Below are positions 1 to 6,894 of a stretch of 9,125 nt of DNA, piece by piece. The stretch is from Planctomycetota bacterium (lineage in GTDB: Bacteria > Planctomycetota > Planctomycetia > Pirellulales > Pirellulaceae): positions 1 through 9,125 of the forward strand of contig JAJRVM010000285.1 in NCBI GenBank assembly GCA_024277285.1. The letters run 5' to 3'. Position 1 is the stretch's first letter. Every line of letters begins with the position of its first letter. The notes beneath the pieces are model-generated. The model saw only the letters and a list, made by a program, of their open reading frames with translations. It was not told the DNA's origin and ran no database searches. Both the position numbers and the translations under genes were made by a program.

Positions 1-2
1 CA

Positions 3-920
3 CCCAAGGATTGGGCCGAGCCGATCGACGTGCCGGCGCTGATCCGATACGGGCGCGACCGTAATGTGGGGATCATCCTCTATATCAACGACATCGCGCG
101 CGACAACTATCCATTTGAAGCGACATTAGCGCTGTATCACCGATGGGGCGCCGCGGGGATCAAGTACGGGTTCATGAAGGGCAAGGGACAGCAGAAAGTG
201 CTCGACACGCGCAAGATCGTCAGGCTTTGTGCCAAGTACCAGCTGTTGTGCGACTTTCATGACGGCCCTGTTACGCCATCGGGTGACGAGCGGACGTACC
301 CGAACTATGTCACTCGCGAATTTTGTCACTCGCAGTCCGACGCGATGCGCGCGTTCGGTCCGACAGGGTTCTGCGAACAAGTGTTTGTCAACATGCTGGC
401 TGGGCCACTGGACATGTGTAACGGCCTGTTCACGTTAGAGAATCCCGCACGCGATCGACCGCGGATCTTTACGAACGTCGATGCGACGATCGTGGCGGAA
501 ACAGCGCGCGTGCTGATTACCTATTCGGGCGTGTCGCTGCTGCCCGATTGTCCCGAGGCATATGCCGAGCGCGATGACCTGTTTGATTTCCTGCGCCGGT
601 TGCCGATGACGTGGGATGAAACACGTATCCTGCGCGGTGCGATTGGTCAATACATCACCACCGCGCGGCGCAGTGGCCAACGATGGTTCGTTGCCTCGGC
701 CACGAACGAAGAAGCGCGCACGCTGAAAGTCACACTTGATTTCTTGAAACCGGGTGTGACCTATTCGGCCACGCTCTATGAGGATGCCCGTGACGCACAT
801 TTCAAGACAAACCGGGAGGCCTACCGGGTGCGCACGATGACGGTCACTTGCGACAGTATTATCGAAGCAGACATGGTCCCCGGTGGCGGGCATTGCATGC
901 TGTTTGTGCCACGCACGTAG
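3..920 (+). CDS. Glycoside hydrolase family 97, C-terminal part (5' truncated by window edge)
   Basis: This is the 3' part of a GH97 (alpha-glucosidase/alpha-galactosidase, SusB-like) enzyme. The frame is open from position 3, so the GTG at 30 is internal and the N-terminal beta-sandwich and much of the barrel lie upstream. Visible family landmarks in order are GIKYGFM (barrel strand), CDFHDG followed by RTYPN and VTRE, NMLAGPLD, a CPEAY segment, and P-x-TWDETR followed by the beta-rich C-terminal domain (roughly codons 207-296 counting from 30). The Asp of DFH (252-254) sits where, as I recall, retaining GH97 enzymes carry their nucleophile; inverting SusB-type members have an NAHE-like motif there. 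That suggests a retaining alpha-galactosidase-like enzyme, but this is inference. FCHSQSD replaces the more usual G-x-x-GNE after TRE, which I associate with a planctomycete-type branch. The gene ends at TAG and is followed within 12 bp by a strong terminator. The family call is firm; the substrate is unknown. Confidence 0.9.
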   Translation, partial: PKDWAEPIDVPALIRYGRDRNVGIILYINDIARDNYPFEATLALYHRWGAAGIKYGFMKGKGQQKVLDTRKIVRLCAKYQLLCDFHDGPVTPSGDERTYPNYVTREFCHSQSDAMRAFGPTGFCEQVFVNMLAGPLDMCNGLFTLENPARDRPRIFTNVDATIVAETARVLITYSGVSLLPDCPEAYAERDDLFDFLRRLPMTWDETRILRGAIGQYITTARRSGQRWFVASATNEEARTLKVTLDFLKPGVTYSATLYEDARDAHFKTNREAYRVRTMTVTCDSIIEADMVPGGGHCMLFVPRT

Positions 921-928
921 GGTGTGTC
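916..928 (+). repeat. 13-bp inverted repeat, left copy
   Basis: CGTAGGGTGTGTC spans the GH97 stop codon and is an exact inverted match of GACACACCCTACG at 3251-3263. The two copies bracket the sulfatase gene and its flanks. One such match is expected by chance at about this window size, so the significance is doubtful. Confidence 0.35.
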
Positions 929-931
929 TGT

Positions 932-967
932 GGGTTGCTAAAAAGACCGTTTCTGCGACCCTTTTTT
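932..967 (+). terminator. Rho-independent terminator of the GH97 gene
   Basis: GGGTTGC (932-938) pairs with GCGACCC (955-961) as a 7-bp stem with one G-U pair. The 16-nt loop can add an AAA/TTT inner stem. A run of six T follows immediately (962-967). It lies 11 bp past the GH97 stop codon. Confidence 0.7.
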
Positions 968-970
968 CTA

Positions 971-995
971 GTCGTCGAGACGACGCTTTTTGTTT
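971..995 (+). terminator. Second, tandem hairpin with T-rich tail
   Basis: GTCGT (971-975) and ACGAC (980-984) form a 5-bp stem with a CGAG loop, followed by GCTTTTTGTTT. It is shorter than the preceding terminator but lies 3 bp after it, giving a plausible back-up terminator. It could also be chance. Confidence 0.4.
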
Positions 996-1435
996 CAAAT
1001 TGACGCGTGCTGTGTTCGAGCACGGGTAGATCGTTGCCTCGTCGCAACGTAATCCAAGTAGCGCTGTTCTTTGCCCCCAATCTTCTTTGCCCTTTGCTGC
1101 CCTCACGCTCAGGGATGGCGCTTTGGCTGTTCTCGTTGGAGGGCAAGAAAGATGTGATTCCAGCCTCGTTTCTGCCCGTAGGATTTCTGACTTCGACTGT
1201 TAGCTGCTTGCTCGCGCTCCCCACATCGACCACTCGCTCGCGGAACCAAACGGAATAAACAGAACCACCTACGCTGATACGCGCGTTTAGCAACTAGAAC
1301 ATGCTAGGAACAATTTCGTCACTGCACACCAGGATGCGGCGCGCGCCGAAGGCCAACGCCACGGCGATCGCTCAAGTGGGGACTCTTGGAACGTCGTTGT
1401 TGCAGGAAGCAGGAAGACGTCGCGGAGTGTGTGGT
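996..1435. other. Gene-free stretch between GH97 terminators and the sulfatase 3' end
   Basis: Several short open frames exist on both strands (for example 1007-1258 plus and 859-1293 minus). None shows a recognisable family or a convincing ribosome-binding site, and their translations read as low-quality, Arg/Ser/Leu-rich shadow sequence. No tRNA or terminal inverted repeat was recognised. It is either a long spacer between convergent genes or eroded former coding sequence. Confidence 0.5.
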
Positions 1436-1471
1436 TCACGGCATCACGGCATCACGGCACGGAGTGCCGTG
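1436..1471. repeat. Three 8-bp tandem repeats ending in a hairpin, past the sulfatase 3' end
   Basis: TCACGGCA is repeated three times without a break (1436-1459). The last copy's CACGGCA (1453-1459) pairs perfectly with TGCCGTG (1465-1471) across a CGGAG loop. Each copy could form the hairpin, giving alternative stems. It lies 10 bp beyond the sulfatase stop and may protect or terminate that transcript. There is no T-run on the minus-strand side, so a classical terminator is not shown. Confidence 0.5.
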
Positions 1472-1481
1472 GCACTCTGCG

Positions 1482-2960
1482 TCAATCGGGAATCTTAATG
1501 TACCGCGTGAGCTGCTCTACGATCTTGGGCAGGGTCGCGGCAATGTTGTCGGTTGGATCGTCGCCGTTGGAAACTCGGTAGAGTTCAACGTCGGTCAAGG
1601 CCCGTTTGCCGCGCCGAGCAATCAAGCGGTAAGCGTCGCTGCGGACGCTGACCGCTTTTCCCCAATAGCTGATGGCGCAGGGCCGAACCGAGGTTGCCGT
1701 TCCATCGAGCAGGGGGCGCAGCGAGCGGCCATCCAAGGGGCGCTGTGTCTTGGTCAGTGGCAAACCGCAAAGATCAACAAGTGTCGGATAGAGATCGATC
1801 GTTTCAACCAAGGCGGCGCTGGTCGCCCCAACGCGACTGACCCTCGGCGCGCGAATGATCAACGTGCTACGCAGCGTACGTTCGTACGGAGCGTGCTTGC
1901 CCCACAGCGCCGATTCCCCCAGGTGCCAGCCGTGATCGCCCCAAACGACGACGATCGTATTGTCGGCCAGGTCCAGTTCGTCGAGTGTCTTCAGGACGCG
2001 GCCGATCTGCCGGTCAACGTAGCGCACGCACGCTAGATAGGCGCGCCGTGCGCGCTGGCGATCGGCTTGAGCCAGCGGACGAGTCTTCTTGAAGGGTGCG
2101 TTGTATCCGTAGAACTCGCCACTCTTGTGCCAGTATTTCGAGTTGGGTTTTCGGGGATGTTCGATCGTCGGGATTTGATCGACGTCGATCGCATCCCAAT
2201 CCGCTCTTGGGGCAACGAATGGCAGGTGCGGCTTGAAGAAACCGAGACCCATGAAAAACGGCTTACCTTTCCCTTGCAGCTCCTTCAGCTTTTCGATCGC
2301 GGCATTGGCCATCAGACCATCGGGTAGCTGGTCGTCCCGGCTGGCCGTGAACTCCATCAGGTCGCGATGACCGCCGCCGTCTTCGCGGTGACGACCACCC
2401 TGGTAGGCGAAGAAGATGCCCCAACCGCGCTTCCATGACCCCATCGGTGTACTGAACTCGTCCCATGCGTGTGGCAGTTCCGCACGCCCGTCGCCGGTCC
2501 CGTTGTAAGCGAATACTCTGCCATCGGGTGTGTGTGAGATCTTGCCAATCAACACGGTGTGATAGCCGTTGCGCCGAAACAGCTCGGGCATCGATTGCGC
2601 TGCGGGCGTGGCGACAGGGATCAACGCCGTCGGGGGATCGTAGAATGCATTGTTCGAGCGAGTTACGCCGGTTGTTGCCGGACTGCGGCCGGTCAGCAGC
2701 GCGTAGCGCGACGCGCCACACGTCGGGACCTGGACATAGTGGTTTCGGAACAGGACGCCCTGACGTGCCAGAGTGTCCAAGTGAGGGCTCTGCACATAGG
2801 GCAGCCCGTAGCACCCGAGCTCGGTACGCAGGTCGTCCACGGCAATGAACAACACGTTGGGCTGTTGGTTGTTAGGCTGCAAGCCGTTGGCCCGTGCCGT
2901 TGCCGTGATAAAAGCGAAGTTCATCAACACGAATGCGATCATCGCCGTGTTCCGGATCAT
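1482..2960 (-). CDS. Exported sulfatase, iduronate-2-sulfatase-like (formylglycine type I)
   Basis: This 492-residue alkaline-phosphatase-superfamily sulfatase hydrolyses sulfate esters, probably on a sulfated polysaccharide or glycosaminoglycan-like substrate. Residues 1-24 form a signal peptide (hydrophobic core around 7-22, probable cleavage after the ALA of TARA), so it acts in the periplasm or outside the cell. Domain features are: PNVLFIAVDDL with metal ligands D42/D43; the formylglycine site CGASR at 81-85 (C81 converted to formylglycine, R85 structural), of the permitted C-x-A-x-R form; K140 and H143 of GKISH; H245 in KPHLPF; GDHGWHLGE with D342/H343; K355/H356 in GKHAPYE; and a C-terminal LDGRSLRPLL segment. 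Start choice: the frame extends upstream to 3056, but the ATG at 2960 begins the signal peptide and has AGGAG 8 nt upstream. Maturation needs a formylglycine-generating enzyme, which is not in this window. The family is sure; the exact substrate is not. Confidence 0.92.
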   Translation of the reverse strand: MIRNTAMIAFVLMNFAFITATARANGLQPNNQQPNVLFIAVDDLRTELGCYGLPYVQSPHLDTLARQGVLFRNHYVQVPTCGASRYALLTGRSPATTGVTRSNNAFYDPPTALIPVATPAAQSMPELFRRNGYHTVLIGKISHTPDGRVFAYNGTGDGRAELPHAWDEFSTPMGSWKRGWGIFFAYQGGRHREDGGGHRDLMEFTASRDDQLPDGLMANAAIEKLKELQGKGKPFFMGLGFFKPHLPFVAPRADWDAIDVDQIPTIEHPRKPNSKYWHKSGEFYGYNAPFKKTRPLAQADRQRARRAYLACVRYVDRQIGRVLKTLDELDLADNTIVVVWGDHGWHLGESALWGKHAPYERTLRSTLIIRAPRVSRVGATSAALVETIDLYPTLVDLCGLPLTKTQRPLDGRSLRPLLDGTATSVRPCAISYWGKAVSVRSDAYRLIARRGKRALTDVELYRVSNGDDPTDNIAATLPKIVEQLTRYIKIPD

Positions 2961-2968
2961 GGCACGTG

Positions 2969-2973
2969 CTCCT
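2969..2973 (-). promoter_or_regulatory. Shine-Dalgarno site deciding the sulfatase start
   Basis: AGGAG on the minus strand with an 8-nt spacer to the ATG at 2960. It supports this start over the upstream in-frame start at 3056. A small GGGAC/GTCCC stem (2980-2993) lies just upstream in the leader. Confidence 0.7.
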
Positions 2974-3266
2974 GTTGTTGGGACGCGAGTCCCGTGGTAA
3001 CTCGTCTTGGAGTGTTGCTCGTTAAAGCATAGCAGCTGTGGTGCTACGTGGGACATGCCGGTCGACAGCTGGTTGCGATACTTCTTGCTGTTCGAGCGTT
3101 AACGCGAACTGCCGCGAGATCGGCCACTGGACCAGGCGTGGGGTGGGGCGACACGATGGGCGGGTGTATGGTAATGGACGCACAATCTGGTGTGCCTGCA
3201 CTCGCCTTGTGAGCTTGAAGGCTGCTGGCGTGCGAATATGAGGCGAGTTTGACACACCCTACGAAT
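2974..3266. promoter_or_regulatory. Divergent intergenic region between the sulfatase and the U32 gene
   Basis: Both flanking genes point outward, so promoters for both must lie here or in the leaders. I see no clear -35/-10 pair for a housekeeping sigma factor on either strand. A TATGCT hexamer on the minus strand lacks a partner at the right distance. Planctomycete promoters often match the textbook consensus poorly, so exact sites are not assigned. Confidence 0.35.
3251..3263 (-). repeat. 13-bp inverted repeat, right copy
   Basis: GACACACCCTACG is the exact reverse complement of 916-928. It lies just upstream of the U32 gene's probable ribosome-binding site. Confidence 0.35.
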
Positions 3267-3273
3267 GGGAAGG
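3267..3273 (+). promoter_or_regulatory. Shine-Dalgarno site deciding the U32 gene start
   Basis: GGGAAGG lies 8 nt before the GTG at 3282 and 5 nt before the GTG at 3279. This favours a GTG start here over the in-frame TTG at 3249, whose own upstream match (GAGG) is weaker. Confidence 0.55.
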
Positions 3274-3281
3274 TAATTGTG

Positions 3282-5804
3282 GTGAGTGGCGAGAACAAGA
3301 GAACGCGGCCAGAGCTGCTGGCACCGGCAGGCAGTTGGGAGTGTGCGCGTGCGGCGGTGGCCAATGGGGCGGATGCCGTCTATTTCGGGCTCGATACCGG
3401 CTTTAATGCGCGCGCCCGTGCCGCCAACTTTTCACTCGACAACCTGCCCGAACTGATGGCGTTGCTGCACGCTCATGGAGTGATGGGCTATGTCACGACG
3501 AACATTCTCGGGTTTTCCAATGAATTGGAATCACTCGAGGCGACGATTCGCCAGATCGCCGCGGCGGGTGCCGACGCGGTGCTGGTACAGGACTTGGGGC
3601 TGTTGCACCTGATCCGCCGAGTTGCTCCTGAACTGTCGATCCACGCGTCGACACAGATGACGTTGACGTGTGCCGAGTCGATCAATGTCGTGCGGCGGTT
3701 GGGAGTGGATCGCGTTGTATTGCCGCGGGAGCTTTCCGTCGCGGAGATCGCGGAGATTCACCAACAGACATCGATGCAGTTAGAGGTGTTCGTGCATGGA
3801 GCACTCTGTGTGGCCTACAGTGGTCAGTGTCTGACTAGCGAATCGCTGGGGGGGCGCAGTGCCAATCGTGGTCAATGTGCTCAAGCGTGCCGGTTGCCGT
3901 ACGAGTTGATTTGTGATGGTAGTCCCGTCGATCTGGATGACAAGAAGTATTTGCTCAGCCCTCGTGACTTGGCCGCCTACGCGCTGGTGCCTGATTTGAT
4001 TGAGGCGGGCGCGATGGGACTGAAAATTGAGGGCCGGCTGAAGACACCCGAGTATGTTGCCAACATCACGCGGCATTATCGCCAGGCGATTGACGCGGCG
4101 GTGGCTGGTAAGCCGGTCAGTTTCACTCCCCGTGATGTGGAAGAGATGGAGCTCTCCTTTTCGCGCGGGTTCTCGGTCGGTTGGCTGCAAGGGTGTGATC
4201 ACAAGGCGTTGGTTTCGGCCACGGCTTCAGCCAAACGAGGTGTGTTGGTTGGCCAAGTGCGCGATGTACGTAAGGGACGTGTTCGCGTTGATTTATGTGG
4301 CCGGCTCAAGGCGGGGGATGGGATCGTTTTTGAAGGTGATCGAGCGGCTGGTGAGGAACAAGGGGGGCGCGTGTTTACCCTGTTTCGCAAGGGAAAGCGA
4401 ATCAGCGATGAAGTCGATTCGGGGACGGTTGAAATCAATTTGCATCGCAATCCGCTGGAGCTGGAGCGGCTATGGGCCGGGCAGCAGGTGTGGAAGAGCG
4501 ACGATCCGGCACTCACCCGCCGGCTGCGCAAGACGTTTTCAGGTGACTTGTCCGGTAAAGATATCGGTGTTGAGATTGCCGTCACGGCAAGTGTTGGCCG
4601 CGTATTGCAGCTAGTTGTGCAGGCGGACGGATTGCCCAAATTCGAATGTGCCAGTGACGAACCGCTTGCGGAAGCGATCAAACATCCGTTGGATCAGCAA
4701 GTGTTGCAACGGCAGCTCAAGCGGCTGGGCGGATCGGGATTCGTATTGACTCGGCTGACCGCTCAGATCGAAGGGAACCCGATGGTGCCATTGAGCGTCT
4801 TGGGGAAACTTCGCCGCACGTTGATCGCGCGTCTGCAATCGCTCCGCGACAGTCGCCCCCCTGCTCTTCCCGTATTGGCTGAATCAGCCGTATTGCCTCA
4901 ACTGCGGGGCGAGATCGAACTTGGGGACAGCGACCAACAGGATACCCAGGTGATCGTCATGTGTCGGTCGTTGTATCAACTGCGCGAGGTGTTGGCGTTG
5001 GGAGTTACCACCGTCTATGTCGACTTTCAGGACATTCGCCAGTATCGTGAAGCGGTAGCGATGGCCCGTGCCAACGAGACGCGGGTCTACTTGGCGACCC
5101 CACGCATACTCAAACCGGGCGAACTGGGGTTGTTCCGAGCGTTAGCGGGGCGGCAGCCAGACGGTATCGTCGTGCGCAATCTTGCGGGACTCGAATACTT
5201 TACGGCCCGGGATGTACCTTGCATTGCCGACTATACGCTAAATGCCGCAAACGAGATCACGGTCGACTATCTGCGTCGACTTGGTGCAGTGCGGATTACC
5301 GCGTCGTACGACCTGAATCGAGACCAGATGGTCGAAATGGTTCGGCATGCCCGAGCGGATTTACTGGAGGTGGTGATCCACCAGCACATGCCAATGTTCC
5401 ACATGGAGCATTGTGTGTTTTGTGCCGTGCTCTCGCCCGGAACCAACAAAACGAACTGTGGCCGTCCGTGTGACGACCATGAGGTGCGTTTGAAGGACCG
5501 CGTTGGCAGCACGCATCCACTGCATGCGGATGTTGGCTGCCGCAACACGCTGTATAACGCAACGGCACAAAGTGGCGCGGAAGTTGTCGCGCCGTTGTTG
5601 CGACTCGGTGTGCGGTGTTTTCGAATCGAGTTTCTGCAGGACGATTCGCCAGTCGACATGCGCCGTTGCATTCAGTTATATCGTGACTTGGTCGCCGGAA
5701 AAGTGTCTGGAACGGAGGTGTGGAGAACGCTCCAAGCTCACAATCGGACGGGTGTGACGCGTGGGACCCACGAACACCGACGCGATCCGCTGGCGATATT
5801 GTAG
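3282..5804 (+). CDS. U32-family (collagenase-like) protein, long form; probable Fe-S RNA-hydroxylation type enzyme
   Basis: This protein is about 840 residues from the GTG at 3282; an in-frame TTG at 3249 would add 11. The N-terminal TIM-barrel half opens with ELLAPAGSWE and ADAVYFGL and contains the U32 signature FVHGALCVAYSGQC followed by RGQCAQACR. Its four cysteines (176, 183, 199, 203; spacing C-x6-C-x15-C-x3-C) match the iron-sulfur ligands of the RlhA/TrhP family. MGLKIEGRLKTPEYV follows. The middle (about 310-530) resembles the DUF3656 region of long U32 proteins. The last 270 residues are a second U32-like part with another cysteine set, HCVFC and CGRPC (711, 714, 726, 730), plus VGCRNTLYN. 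Known relatives hydroxylate 23S rRNA cytidine (RlhA) or tRNA wobble uridine (TrhP) using prephenate-derived chemistry; older names say 'peptidase U32' or 'collagenase'. No protease motif is evident. The family is firm; which RNA it modifies is inference. Confidence 0.9.
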   Translation: MSGENKRTRPELLAPAGSWECARAAVANGADAVYFGLDTGFNARARAANFSLDNLPELMALLHAHGVMGYVTTNILGFSNELESLEATIRQIAAAGADAVLVQDLGLLHLIRRVAPELSIHASTQMTLTCAESINVVRRLGVDRVVLPRELSVAEIAEIHQQTSMQLEVFVHGALCVAYSGQCLTSESLGGRSANRGQCAQACRLPYELICDGSPVDLDDKKYLLSPRDLAAYALVPDLIEAGAMGLKIEGRLKTPEYVANITRHYRQAIDAAVAGKPVSFTPRDVEEMELSFSRGFSVGWLQGCDHKALVSATASAKRGVLVGQVRDVRKGRVRVDLCGRLKAGDGIVFEGDRAAGEEQGGRVFTLFRKGKRISDEVDSGTVEINLHRNPLELERLWAGQQVWKSDDPALTRRLRKTFSGDLSGKDIGVEIAVTASVGRVLQLVVQADGLPKFECASDEPLAEAIKHPLDQQVLQRQLKRLGGSGFVLTRLTAQIEGNPMVPLSVLGKLRRTLIARLQSLRDSRPPALPVLAESAVLPQLRGEIELGDSDQQDTQVIVMCRSLYQLREVLALGVTTVYVDFQDIRQYREAVAMARANETRVYLATPRILKPGELGLFRALAGRQPDGIVVRNLAGLEYFTARDVPCIADYTLNAANEITVDYLRRLGAVRITASYDLNRDQMVEMVRHARADLLEVVIHQHMPMFHMEHCVFCAVLSPGTNKTNCGRPCDDHEVRLKDRVGSTHPLHADVGCRNTLYNATAQSGAEVVAPLLRLGVRCFRIEFLQDDSPVDMRRCIQLYRDLVAGKVSGTEVWRTLQAHNRTGVTRGTHEHRRDPLAIL

Positions 5805-5934
5805 ATAGATATTTGCATAACTGATTGACGCAACGGTGCTTTGAAAAGACCCCGATGGTCCTGTCCCATGGGTGAATCGGACTGGCAAGCTACACGCGTA
5901 TCAACACTCGGCGCGACGAACGCATGAGGGACCG

Positions 5935-6567
5935 ATGGAGAGTTCTTGTAACAACCTGGTGCTCGCTACCAGCAACTCGAACAAGTTTCGCGAGCTTTCC
6001 GCGCTGTTGGCTCCGTTGGGCGTGCCAATGCGGAGCTTGGCCGAATTTCCGAAAGTGCCGGAGGCGGTCGAGGATGGCCGAACGTTGGCGGAAAACGCGA
6101 TCAAGAAAGCGGTTCACTATGCTTGGCAGCTGGACGCTTGGGTGCTGGCCGATGACACAGGACTGCAGGTCGATGCACTCGATGGCGCACCGGGAGCGCG
6201 CTCGGCGCGCTATGCGGGGGACCAGGCGACGATGGCCCAGAATCGGCAGAAACTGCTGGCTGACCTGCAACACGTGCCATCGGCAGCACGGTCGGCTTGC
6301 TTCGTCTGTGAATTGGCGGTCGCCAACCCCAGCGGAGCCATCGTGGCCCAAGGGACGGGGTGCTGTTGGGGGCGACTGCTCGAGCAGCCCGCCGACGGGC
6401 CGTTCGGGTTCGGCTACGACGTGCTATTTGAATTACGCGAACAGCCGACCAAGACGCTTGCCGAACTACCCCCCGACCAAACCGCCCGATGGGGCCATCG
6501 CGGTCGGGCGGTGCGGGACCTGCTGGGCCGTTGGAGCCCTAGTGTGGCGCGGGGCATCGAGCCGTGA
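5935..6567 (+). CDS. rdgB: RdgB/HAM1 non-canonical purine NTP pyrophosphatase
   Basis: This is a 210-residue cytosolic enzyme of usual family length that hydrolyses ITP, dITP and XTP to the monophosphate plus pyrophosphate, keeping deaminated purines out of DNA and RNA. Motifs are: LATSNSNKFRE at 10-20 (the T-x-N-x-x-K-x-x-E substrate/metal loop); ENA at 53-55; LADDTGLQVDAL at 71-82 with the catalytic and Mg-binding D73/D74; PGxRSARYAG at 86-95; GFGYD at 158-162; and GHRGRA at 187-192, where the usual Ser of SHR is Gly. The ATG at 5935 is chosen because the protein then begins a few residues before the conserved strand and GAGG lies about 5 nt upstream. An in-frame GTG at 5872 would add 21 poorly conserved residues. 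It follows the U32 gene on the same strand after 130 bp, with no clear terminator between, so cotranscription is possible. Confidence 0.93.
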   Translation: MESSCNNLVLATSNSNKFRELSALLAPLGVPMRSLAEFPKVPEAVEDGRTLAENAIKKAVHYAWQLDAWVLADDTGLQVDALDGAPGARSARYAGDQATMAQNRQKLLADLQHVPSAARSACFVCELAVANPSGAIVAQGTGCCWGRLLEQPADGPFGFGYDVLFELREQPTKTLAELPPDQTARWGHRGRAVRDLLGRWSPSVARGIEP

Positions 6568-6618
6568 AGAACTCGAAATGGGCCTGTTAAGTGAGATAAG
6601 CCCCGCTAGGGCGCGCGC

Positions 6619-6733
6619 TATGATAGCCTACCCATGGAGCAAGGTCGCCGCGAATGCGGCGGACTTCGCGGAACCCTGGGAAAGGCACGCGGCACACCAC
6701 GGAAGGCCTGAAAGGCCGCGCCACGGGAAACGT
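6619..6733 (+). ncRNA. Candidate structured RNA or RNA remnant between rdgB and the IS1380 element
   Basis: This GC-rich segment has no open frame of its own that I recognise. It begins with TATGAT (6619-6624), a good -10-like hexamer without a visible -35. CGCCGC (6646-6651) and GCGGCG (6656-6661) form a 6-bp stem with a GAAT loop. CCCATGG (6631-6637) and CCCTGGG (6674-6680) can close around it with one mismatch. GGCCT/AGGCC (6705-6709 and 6713-6717) form a second hairpin with a GAA loop, which competes with CGCGGC/GCCGCG (6688-6693 and 6715-6720). The right side ends abruptly at the IS inverted repeat, so any RNA gene may be interrupted. I cannot match it to RNase P, tmRNA, SRP RNA or a riboswitch class. 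It could simply be the GC-rich 3' trailer of rdgB. Confidence 0.25.
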
Positions 6734-6748
6734 CTAGCGCGGATTATT
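6734..6748 (+). repeat. IS1380 terminal inverted repeat (transposase 3' side)
   Basis: CTAGCGCGGATTATT. It matches the reverse complement of 8440-8454 (CTAACCCGGATTATT) at 13 of 15 positions and lies about 145 bp beyond the transposase stop. Confidence 0.65.
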
Positions 6749-6894
6749 CACGAAGGGTCACGGATTGGGTTGAGAATCGCGAATTCGCCATCGGTGTAAT
6801 TCCGTTGCTGTCAGTGCGCAGAGTGCCCCCTTTCCCCCAAGCGGAGTCGGCCGCGGTTAAGATGTGCGGGAGGCGGACAACAACTGGCGAGGCA

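Noticed and set aside
435..1106. Long minus-strand open frame overlapping the GH97 gene
   Set aside because: It lies opposite a well-supported GH97 coding region, has an Arg/His/Cys-rich composition typical of a shadow frame, and shows no family motif.
1386..2036. Plus-strand open frame of 216 codons
   Set aside because: It is antisense to the C-terminal half of the sulfatase, which has clear catalytic motifs. The frame is a shadow.
6630..6645. GGAGCAAGG resembling part of RNase P RNA
   Set aside because: The universal GAGGAAAGTCC region and the partner strands are absent upstream and downstream, so the short match is not meaningful.
5924..6799. Plus-strand open frame of 291 codons overlapping rdgB and reaching into the IS
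   Set aside because: It is the +1 shadow of rdgB (Trp/Arg-rich), and it runs across the IS inverted repeat, so it cannot be an ancestral gene.
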